Under the pieces are notes generated by a model. The model was not told where the DNA came from. It saw only the letters and a program-made list of their open reading frames with translations, and did not search any database. A DNA stretch of 64,000 nucleotides from SIAQ01 sp964484265. Its GTDB lineage: Bacteria; Planctomycetota; Planctomycetia; Gemmatales; Gemmataceae. The DNA is taken from the NCBI GenBank assembly GCA_964484265.1, contig CAZAFH010000001.1, forward strand, positions 1-64,000. The letters run 5' to 3'. The translations under genes were made by a program, and so were the position numbers. Positions within the stretch are counted from its first letter, which is position 1, and the number at the start of each line of letters is the position of its first letter. Below, piece after piece: positions 58,286-64,000 of the stretch.

Positions 58286-59083
58286 ATGCTGACGCTGACG
58301 CTGACGCTCAAACAACAACCGACGGTGCCGCTCGAAGCGGAGAAGATCTCGCCGGACGTTATCGCGGCGTTATCGCTCGATGAGGTGCGCGGTCTGCCGG
58401 TGCATCTGGGCAAGCATGTGAAGCGGTTGGATGAGTTTTTCGATGTTGCAGGCACGCCGAGCGAGACCATCGAACTTCGCGGCGACCTGGGCCGGGTCAA
58501 ATGGATCGGCCATGCCATGACGCGAGGCTCTATCAAGGTCGTTGGCAATGCGGGCATGCATCTCGGTTCGCAAATGAAGGGCGGCTCGATCGAAGTCACT
58601 GGCAACGCCAGCGACTGGATCGGCGCGGAAATGACGGGCGGATTGATTCGCGTGCTCGGCAATGCGGGCGGGCAGATCGGCGCCGCCTATCGCGGCAGTC
58701 TGGCGGGGATGAACGGCGGCACGATTCTCGTCGGCGGCACAGCTGGCCTCGAAGTCGGCATGCGCATGAAACGCGGCATCATCGTCGTCGGCGGTTTGGC
58801 GCGCGATTTCGTCGGCCTGCAAATGAAGGGCGGCACGATCTTCCTGCTCAGCGGAGCCGAGATCCGCACCGGCGCCTGGATGTTTCGCGGCACGATCGTT
58901 TCGCTCAAGCCGATCCGCATGCTGCCGACGTTCCGCCGAGCCTGCGTCTACGAGCCGACGTTTCTACGCATGTACGCCAAGCAGCTTCGCACGCTCGGCG
59001 TCGAGATCCCCCTCGGCAACTATGAGCGCTATCTCGGCGACGCTGCCGTTCCCGGGCATGGCGAGATCTTGGTCCAAAGCTAG
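58286..59083 (+). CDS. fhcC: Formylmethanofuran dehydrogenase / formyltransferase-hydrolase subunit C
   Basis: The start at 58286 (MLTLTLTLKQQPTVPLEAEK) has GAGG 5 nt upstream. The 265-aa protein has the GltS-alpha-type beta-helix repeats (GSIKVVGNAGMHLGSQMKGG, GSIEVTGNASDWIGAEMTGG, GLIRVLGNAGGQIGAAYRGS, GTILVGGTAGLEVGMRMKRG) of FmdC/FwdC/FhcC. In bacteria with tetrahydromethanopterin C1 chemistry, Fhc converts formyl-H4MPT to formate in formaldehyde oxidation. In many genomes fhcABCD cluster; here neither FhcA, B nor D lies within the window, so the gene is separate or its partners are elsewhere. Confidence 0.9.
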   Translation: MLTLTLTLKQQPTVPLEAEKISPDVIAALSLDEVRGLPVHLGKHVKRLDEFFDVAGTPSETIELRGDLGRVKWIGHAMTRGSIKVVGNAGMHLGSQMKGGSIEVTGNASDWIGAEMTGGLIRVLGNAGGQIGAAYRGSLAGMNGGTILVGGTAGLEVGMRMKRGIIVVGGLARDFVGLQMKGGTIFLLSGAEIRTGAWMFRGTIVSLKPIRMLPTFRRACVYEPTFLRMYAKQLRTLGVEIPLGNYERYLGDAAVPGHGEILVQS

Positions 59084-59221
59084 GCCAGGGTGAGCGGCTG
59101 TATTCACATTTCCTGCACGAAAACGTCGCTGTTCCTTCGAGTTTCTCAGCCGATCGTGAGCGAACCGGATACGATAATAGAGTGGCTCCGTCAACGATCC
59201 GAAAAACAAGGGAAACCTCTC

Positions 59222-59392
59222 ATGTCTGAAAATCCAAAAGAAGTTGCGCCGCCAAAAAAGAAAGTTGTCCGATGCGGAAAGGTGTGCGCGTACACGAGCG
59301 GAGGGAAGGAGCCGCAACGCTGCAAGGGAAAATGCGCGCGTGAAGTGGGCCATATTCTCGACTGCAAATGCCGCACGCACGAAATGCAATAG
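59222..59392 (+). CDS. Small Cys-rich protein
   Basis: The 56-aa product starts MSENPKEVAPPKKKVVRCGK. Six cysteines lie in RCGKVC, RCKGKC and DCKC with a His on both sides (REVGH and RTHEMQ), a pattern that could bind zinc or another metal. GGGAAA lies about 7 nt before the start. It is not recognised. It follows fhcC by 138 nt on the same strand. Confidence 0.6.
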   Translation: MSENPKEVAPPKKKVVRCGKVCAYTSGGKEPQRCKGKCAREVGHILDCKCRTHEMQ

Positions 59393-59449
59393 CGGATTTG
59401 AGGCTTAGCGCTCAACATGGAACCATGCGGAGCGCTCTACGCCAATCGC

Positions 59450-59557
59450 CTATTTCTTTTTCGCGAGAGCCTGTACGGCGGCAATACGGGCTTTTTTCTC
59501 GAGTTCGAGTTTTTGTTGTTTCTGCTGCCTGCGGACGTGAATGCGACGCAATTTCAT
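59450..59557 (-). CDS. Very small basic protein, 35 aa
   Basis: ATG at 59557 is preceded by AGGGTGA. The product MKLRRIHVRRQQKQQKLELE and a tail ending QALAKKK is highly basic, predicted all helix, resembling small ribosome- or nucleic-acid-associated peptides. It lies ~90 nt downstream of another short gene after glnA. Support comes from the ribosome-binding site and composition only. Confidence 0.4.
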   Translation of the reverse strand: MKLRRIHVRRQQKQQKLELEKKARIAAVQALAKKK

Positions 59558-59649
59558 GGATCACCCTGTAAAGAAAGTTCGCGCCTGCTCGGCACGGTAG
59601 TGTCTAATCGTCCTACCATTCTTATCCGATTGATCTTCAACAGGCAAGC

Positions 59650-59841
59650 TCACTGCGGCGTACCTTCGGTTCCCGCCGGCGGCGGGGTTAGCGCGTCCAG
59701 TGCGGCTTTCTGCTCGGCGAGCATATTGGTCAGCACCACGATCAGCACCTCGAGCGATTCCTTTTCGCCAAGGCCCGAGAAATTTCGGAAATCCTGGCAA
59801 ATTCCTTCCAGCGCAAACCAGAGTTGACCGCGTGGTTGCAT
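59650..59841 (-). CDS. Small protein downstream of glnA
   Basis: The 63-aa product (MQPRGQLWFALEGICQDFRN...) has GGAG 6 nt upstream and starts 23 nt after the glnA stop codon, so it is probably in the glnA transcript. It has a helical core (SLEVLIVVLTNMLAEQKAAL) and a Pro-rich tail. It resembles no nitrogen-regulation protein such as P-II. The function is unknown; a regulatory link to glutamine synthetase is only suggested by the position. Confidence 0.65.
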   Translation of the reverse strand: MQPRGQLWFALEGICQDFRNFSGLGEKESLEVLIVVLTNMLAEQKAALDALTPPPAGTEGTPQ

Positions 59842-59864
59842 GGCAATCTCCGTGACGAGGCAAA

Positions 59865-61280
59865 CTAAACATCGTAGTACAGGTAAAATTCATACGGGTG
59901 CGGGCGGACGCGCATCGGATCGATTTCACGGGATCGCTTGTAACTGACCCATGTTTCGATCACATCCTTCGTGAACACATCGCCCTGCAGCAAGAAGCCG
60001 TGGTCTTTCTCCAGGCTGACGAGCGCCTGATCGAGAGATCCAGGCGCCTGGGGCACCTTCGATAACTCCTCGGGTTCGAGATCGTAGATGTCCTTGTCGA
60101 GCGGCTCGCCGGGATGGATTTTGTTTTTGATGCCATCGATCATCGCCATCAGCATGACGGAGAATACGAGGTAGGGATTGCCCGACGGATCGGGGCAGCG
60201 AAATTCGACGCGTTTCGCCTTCGGACTGGTCGAATACATCGGAATGCGAATGGAAGCCGAGCGATTGCGTCGGCTGTAGGCGAGATTTACGGGCGCTTCG
60301 TAACCGGGGACAAGGCGTTTGTAGCTGTTGGTCGTCGGATTGCTGAACGCGCAGATCGCTGGCGCGTGCTTGAGCAGACCGCCGATGGCGTACAGACCGT
60401 TGTCGGACAGTCCCGCGTAGCCGGAGCCGGCGAACAGGTTCGTGGGGCCTTTCCAGAGCGACGTGTGCACGTGCATCCCGGAACCGTTATCTTGAAAGAT
60501 CGGCTTGGGCATGAACGTGACCGTCTTGCCAGCTTTTTTCGCGGTATTCTTGACGATGTACTTGTACTTCATGACCTTGTCGGCCATCTCGACAAGCGGC
60601 GAGAATTTCATGTCAATCTCGCACTGCCCAGCGGTCGCGACTTCGTGATGCTGTGCCTCGACATCGATGCCGGCCTCGATCAGGTTCAGCATCATTTCGG
60701 AACGCAGGTCCTGAAGCGTATCGGTCGGCGGGACGGGATAGTAGCCCTCCTTGTAGCGGATCTTGTTGCCCAGATTTCCGCCTGGCTCATCCCGGCCTGA
60801 GTTCCATGCCCCTTCCGTGCTGTCGAGGAAATAGTATCCGGAGTGCTGGTTCTGATCGAAACGAGCGCTATCGAACACGAAGAATTCCAGCTCCGGGCCG
60901 AAATGAGCCGTGTCGGCGATTCCGGAAGAGCGCATGTAGTTGACAGCCTTACGAGCAATGTAGCGAGGATCTCGGCTATAGTCTTGCCTGGTGAGTGGGT
61001 CCTGGATGCTGCAAATCAAGACCAGCGTCGTGGCTTTGAAAAAAGGGTCGATGAATGCCGTCTCGGGCTGGGGAATGACGAGCATGTCCGATTCGTTGAT
61101 CGTCTGCCAGCCGCGAATCGAGGAGCCATCGAACCCGAGACCGTCGGTAAAGGTTAGCTCTTCCAGATGGGAGGGGGGAATGGTGAAATGCTGCCAGGTT
61201 CCTGGAAAATCGGCGAAGCGCAGATCGATCGCTTTTACCTCGCGCTCGCGGATCAAGGTCAGGACTTCTTTTGGCGTCAT
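59865..61280 (-). CDS. glnA: Glutamine synthetase, type I
   Basis: AGGAG lies 9 nt before the start. The 471-aa protein has the GSI length and motifs: DGLGFDGSSIRGW, FGPELEFFVFD (metal Glu), EVATAGQCEIDMKF, MPKPIFQDNGSGMHVHTSLW, NPTTNSYKRLVPGYEAPVNL, YSRRNRSASIRIP and RVEFRCPDPSGNPYLVFSVM. It makes glutamine from glutamate and ammonium with ATP. A tyrosine in LDKDIYDLEPEEL occupies the place of the adenylylated Tyr of GSI-beta enzymes, so GlnE control is possible. The 193-nt upstream region has no clear sigma-54 promoter. Confidence 0.96.
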   Translation of the reverse strand: MTPKEVLTLIREREVKAIDLRFADFPGTWQHFTIPPSHLEELTFTDGLGFDGSSIRGWQTINESDMLVIPQPETAFIDPFFKATTLVLICSIQDPLTRQDYSRDPRYIARKAVNYMRSSGIADTAHFGPELEFFVFDSARFDQNQHSGYYFLDSTEGAWNSGRDEPGGNLGNKIRYKEGYYPVPPTDTLQDLRSEMMLNLIEAGIDVEAQHHEVATAGQCEIDMKFSPLVEMADKVMKYKYIVKNTAKKAGKTVTFMPKPIFQDNGSGMHVHTSLWKGPTNLFAGSGYAGLSDNGLYAIGGLLKHAPAICAFSNPTTNSYKRLVPGYEAPVNLAYSRRNRSASIRIPMYSTSPKAKRVEFRCPDPSGNPYLVFSVMLMAMIDGIKNKIHPGEPLDKDIYDLEPEELSKVPQAPGSLDQALVSLEKDHGFLLQGDVFTKDVIETWVSYKRSREIDPMRVRPHPYEFYLYYDV

Positions 61281-61473
61281 TTCGATAGGCTCCTGTAGGA
61301 TCGTCGGTAACTTTCGTATGCCAACAGGATATTTTTCGACGCCCTGAAATCCAGTGGACGCACAATGAAATACGCCGGTTCAGTTCCGTGTGGTGCGTCG
61401 AACAAGGCAGCTTTCCATTGGTCAGCCGGGGAATAGAACAGCTTGGCCGACGCGATAATTCAAGGGGTTCCAC

Positions 61474-62346
61474 ATGGCGGCACGAATTTTCGTCCTCAGT
61501 TGCCTGGCTCTTGGCTCGCTTATCTCCGATGTTCAAGCCGACTCCAATGTACGCGTGGTTCCGCGCAAGGACGGCGGTATAGAGATTTTCCGCCCCGGTG
61601 TCGATCTACCGATCTTCGTCTTCAACGCACCCGAAGGCGGTCGGCCCTACGTCCACCCCATGCTCGCTCCCGATGGCAAAGGCGTCATCACGGAGTTCAG
61701 TCCGGGCCATCACAAGCATCAGACCGGCATCTATGTCGGCTTTCTCAAAGTTAATGGACGCGATTACTTCCACAATCGCGGCAGCGACTTCTTTCGCCGA
61801 ACGGGTTTCAAACTTCAAGAGAACTCCGAAGGAACGCGGTTCACCAGCGTGTATGAACTACTCGATTCGAAGAAGAAGCCGCAACTCACGGAAACGCAGA
61901 CCTGGGTATTCAGAGATTACACGCAATCGTATTCCATCGACTTCGATCTCATGCTCAAGGCACATGCCGACGTCACATTCGAGAAACACGATTACGGCGG
62001 GCTATTTATCCGCATGCCATTCAAGAATCAACCCGGCGCCAGGGCGATTAACAGCGAAGGCCAAATGAACGGCAAGGCCGAGGGCCAAAAGGCTCGCTGG
62101 GTCGATATCGGCATGCCTGTCGATGGCCGCAAGGACGCCGCCCATATCGCGGTGCTGTCGCGCGAACCGTCGCTCTGGCGCGTCGATGGGCAGCTCGGCG
62201 TCGGTCCCGCGAAAAGCCGTGGCGGCGCATGGAAGCTGAAAGCGGACGAGAGCGTAATTCTTAGGTATCGATTTCTGGTGTACACGGGCGAATTCCAACA
62301 GAATCAAATAGAAGCCGAGTGGAAGGCGTTCAGTACAATCAAGTGA
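61474..62346 (+). CDS. Secreted DUF6807 (PmoA-like) protein
   Basis: AAGGGG lies 6 nt before the start. The 290-aa protein has a signal peptide (MAARIFVLSCLALGSLISDV) and then the blocks of the planctomycete family once named 'methane oxygenase PmoA-like': RPYVHPMLAPDGKGVITEFS, PGHHKHQTGIYVGFLKVNGR, TWVFRDYTQSYSIDFDLMLK, YGGLFIRMPFKN and RWVDIGMPVDGR. It is not a subunit of particulate methane monooxygenase. A sugar-binding jelly-roll role is the usual guess. The isochorismatase-like gene follows 46 nt later. Confidence 0.85.
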   Translation: MAARIFVLSCLALGSLISDVQADSNVRVVPRKDGGIEIFRPGVDLPIFVFNAPEGGRPYVHPMLAPDGKGVITEFSPGHHKHQTGIYVGFLKVNGRDYFHNRGSDFFRRTGFKLQENSEGTRFTSVYELLDSKKKPQLTETQTWVFRDYTQSYSIDFDLMLKAHADVTFEKHDYGGLFIRMPFKNQPGARAINSEGQMNGKAEGQKARWVDIGMPVDGRKDAAHIAVLSREPSLWRVDGQLGVGPAKSRGGAWKLKADESVILRYRFLVYTGEFQQNQIEAEWKAFSTIK

Positions 62347-62392
62347 GATTTTTATTTCTTCGCCGTTTTCAGCCCTTCAATCGGAGAATCCC

Positions 62393-63301
62393 ATGCGCCG
62401 TTTTTTATCAATCCTGCTTCCCGTGTTCTTCGTCTGTTTCCTACCGCTCGCCGAGGCCGGATCCCAGCAATTCAGGGTAAAGACTCGCTCCCGCGTTCTT
62501 ACGAAAACGAACGAGAAAGAAAGATACGAATTGAGAGAAGGCGAATTGAGCTTTCCTGTCCAACACACCGCGGTGATCATCGTAGATATGTGGGACACAC
62601 ACCATTGCTACAACGCAGTCCAGCGTGTCGTGGAGATGGCTCCGCGGATGAACGAGGTGATTGAAAAATGCCGCGCGATGGGCATCACGATCATCCACGC
62701 GCCGTCAAGCTGCATGGACGCTTACAAGGATCACCCTGGCCGAGCGGCGGCAAAAGCGGCGCCGACGGCGAAGAACCTGCCCAAAGACATCGGCGTTTGG
62801 TGCCACATGATTCCGTCCGAAGAGAAGGGCAAGTACCCGATCGATCAAAAAGATGGCGGTTGCGACAGCGACCCCGCCGACCAGAAAACGCACCGCGAAG
62901 CGCTCATCAAGCAGGGCCGCAACCCGAACGCTCCGTGGAAATCGCAATACGCCGTGCTGAAGATGGCTGACACCGACTTCGTCAGCGATTCGGGCGTCGA
63001 AATTTGGAACCTTCTCGAAGCCCGCAAGATCAACAACGTCATCATCATGGGCGTGCACACCAACATGTGCGTGCTCGGCCGACCGTTCGGCTTGCGCCAA
63101 CTCGTCAAGAACGGCAAGAACGTCGTCCTGATGCGCGACATGACCGATACGATGTACAACCCGAAATCGTGGCCCTACGTCAATCACTACAAGGGCACCG
63201 AGCTGATCGTCGAGCACATCGAGAAATTCGTCGCGCCGACCATCACCAGCAACCAAATCATCGGCGGCAAAGAATTCAAGTTCAAGGCCGATCCGAACTA
63301 A
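62393..63301 (+). CDS. Secreted isochorismatase-family cysteine hydrolase
   Basis: The 302-aa protein has a signal peptide (MRRFLSILLPVFFVCFLPLA). The hydrolase fold shows VQHTAVIIVDMWDTHHCYNA (catalytic Asp in VDMWD) and NNVIIMGVHTNMCVLGRPFG (nucleophile Cys in HTNMC). The Lys of the triad may be that in WKSQYAVLKM but is not certain. An insertion of ~60 residues (GVWCHMIPSEEKGKYPIDQK...) distinguishes it from nicotinamidases. The amide or enol-ether substrate outside the cytoplasm is unknown. Confidence 0.85.
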   Translation: MRRFLSILLPVFFVCFLPLAEAGSQQFRVKTRSRVLTKTNEKERYELREGELSFPVQHTAVIIVDMWDTHHCYNAVQRVVEMAPRMNEVIEKCRAMGITIIHAPSSCMDAYKDHPGRAAAKAAPTAKNLPKDIGVWCHMIPSEEKGKYPIDQKDGGCDSDPADQKTHREALIKQGRNPNAPWKSQYAVLKMADTDFVSDSGVEIWNLLEARKINNVIIMGVHTNMCVLGRPFGLRQLVKNGKNVVLMRDMTDTMYNPKSWPYVNHYKGTELIVEHIEKFVAPTITSNQIIGGKEFKFKADPN

Positions 63302-63360
63302 TACTACAGCGCTAACTCAAACAGTGATCGATCCATAACAGCAGCAATGGCCGGCATTTA

Positions 63361-63486
63361 CTCCCCTCTCCCCCTGTATTCAGGGGGAGAGGGGTTGGGG
63401 GTGAGGGGGAGAGGCGACACAAAGCGACAAGTCCCAAACCCCTCACCCCCGACCCCTCTCCCCTGAGTACAGGGGCGAGGGGAGGT
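63361..63486. repeat. Inverted pair of CTCCCCTCTCCC palindromes
   Basis: The left unit CTCCCCTCTCCCCCTGTATT forms a hairpin with AGGGGGAGAGGGG and runs into GGGGGTGAGGGGGAG; the right unit begins CCCCTCACCCCCGACCCCTC and ends GGGGCGAGGGGAG. The same family occurs at 53057, 53522 and 57112. Confidence 0.85.
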
Positions 63487-63567
63487 GGCGCTGTAGTACT
63501 AAGCGTTGCGTTGCTTTCGTGCCAGCGATAGGATCATAGTGGGCGAATCAACCACGAGGATTGTCAT

Positions 63568-63789
63568 ATGGTCGTAATTACCTTCCAGGAAAGTGCAACA
63601 CGGAAGAAAGCGCTAGGGTTTCTCTTTGGCCGATTTTCAGGAAAAGCATTGAAGACCGGTGAGCTCATTGTGCCTGAAGCAGCGCTGGCTGCTCTGGCTG
63701 ACGAAGGAATTTCTTTCACGGTGCAAGGGAAAGCTTCCTATGAGCAACAAGTTGCGGCGATTCGAAGTGTTGCTGCCGACACAATTTAA
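63568..63789 (+). CDS. Small hypothetical protein, first of an overlapping pair
   Basis: GAGGA lies 7 nt before the start. The 73-aa product starts MVVITFQESATRKKALGFLF and contains LIVPEAALAALADEGISFTV; I recognise it as a small conserved family of unknown role. The next gene starts inside it (63740) in another frame, so translation is probably coupled. The arrangement of two small overlapping genes recalls toxin-antitoxin pairs, but no toxin fold was recognised. Confidence 0.8.
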   Translation: MVVITFQESATRKKALGFLFGRFSGKALKTGELIVPEAALAALADEGISFTVQGKASYEQQVAAIRSVAADTI

Positions 63790-64000
63790 TGATGGCCGCG
63801 ATATTCCTGAAGAATCGATTGCTGATGCTATCGATGAAATCATCGGCCAATTCGGCACCGTGTCCTTTCAGCGTGCCTCCGTCGAAGGATATTGGCAACA
63901 CGGCGGCAAACTTTATCGCGACACGCATGGCTTAATCATCGTTGACGTACCCGATTCGGCCAAGAACCGTAAATGGATGAAAGCGTTCAAGGCACGCTGG
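63740..64000 (+). CDS. Small hypothetical protein, second of the pair, cut by right edge
   Basis: ATG at 63740 opens a frame that stays open to the edge (87 codons): MSNKLRRFEVLLPTQFNDGR, then IPEESIADAIDEIIGQFGTV, SVEGYWQHGGKLYRDTHGLI and PDSAKNRKWMKAFKARW. Codon use and composition are those of a real gene. It overlaps the preceding gene by 50 nt. The N-terminal strand-loop-helix (EVLLPTQFNDGRDIPEES) looks like a compact alpha/beta domain. Its function is unknown. Confidence 0.8.
   Translation, partial: MSNKLRRFEVLLPTQFNDGRDIPEESIADAIDEIIGQFGTVSFQRASVEGYWQHGGKLYRDTHGLIIVDVPDSAKNRKWMKAFKARW

Noticed and set aside
61281..61473. Possible sigma-54 promoter upstream of glnA
   Set aside because: TTGGCATACGAAAGTT has a GGCAT-like half but the -12 GC element and spacing do not fit TGGCAC-N5-TTGC.
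61474..62346. DUF6807 protein taken as a methane monooxygenase subunit
   Set aside because: The 'PmoA-like' name is historical; the protein is soluble and secreted with no set of transmembrane helices or copper-site context.

Overview
The window looks like chromosomal DNA of a Planctomycetota bacterium, most probably Gemmatales/Gemmataceae. The basis is a DUF1559 pseudopilin with the LIELLVVIAIIAILI / VPAVQKVREAAARTQC signature, a DUF1592/1588-type cytochrome paired with a DUF1552 protein, PVC-type c-heme/membrane-bound dehydrogenase and WD40-cytochrome proteins, a Ser/Thr kinase with C-terminal WD40 repeats, a caspase-like peptidase, a DUF1080 protein, FhcC of tetrahydromethanopterin C1 metabolism, high GC content and many secreted proteins. 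No rRNA, tRNA, CRISPR array or phage was seen.

Layout: the left edge cuts glgC (minus strand). 0.6-7.7 kb holds a giant secretin and two envelope proteins. 7.8-9.9 kb has a caspase-like protein and a small paralogue of its C-terminal domain. 10.5-13.8 kb has a zinc ribbon/pseudokinase/PP2C fusion followed by a vWA protein, a TerY-P-like phosphosignalling pair. 13.9-24.6 kb (plus strand) carries a PQQ-type propeller, an FG-GAP/ASPIC protein, a DUF1559 pseudopilin, an MFS transporter overlapping a thiolase, a thioredoxin-like protein, an alpha/beta hydrolase, an M50 protease and a heme-motif protein. 24.7-35 kb (minus strand) carries a beta-hydroxyacid dehydrogenase, a higBA module with a broken toxin, a formylglycine-generating enzyme, a fatty-acid desaturase, ltaE, aroC and a kinase-WD40 receptor. 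35.4-41.2 kb has a dehydrogenase/cytochrome fusion, an SGNH esterase, a 2Fe-2S ferredoxin, a RidA-like protein and a creatininase-family protein.

41.55-45.83 kb is the most unusual part. It reads as an integron-type gene-cassette array without an integrase in view: five attC-like sites in one orientation, each following a minus-strand gene (two SUKH/SMI1-KNR4 proteins, a WD40 protein, an HNH nuclease, a small conserved protein, plus one short extra frame). A ~160-180 bp leader is present twice. Its homology stops exactly at the GTT of a core site, and each cassette's first bases match the R'' box of its own attC.

46-64 kb returns to planctomycete chromosomal genes: a Ycf48/BNR-like propeller, DUF1080, DUF1592 and DUF1552 proteins (these two separated by a MITE with perfect 8-bp target duplications and a decayed four-helix-bundle gene), a DUF559 nuclease bracketed by inverted palindromes, a WD40 cytochrome, a WG-repeat membrane protein with almost identical 105-bp repeats, fhcC, glnA, a DUF6807/PmoA-like protein, an isochorismatase-like hydrolase and an overlapping small gene pair cut by the right edge. 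Intergenic spaces throughout are rich in large imperfect palindromes, several of which belong to one family (core GCCGCTTGCGGCTTAGCGCT).
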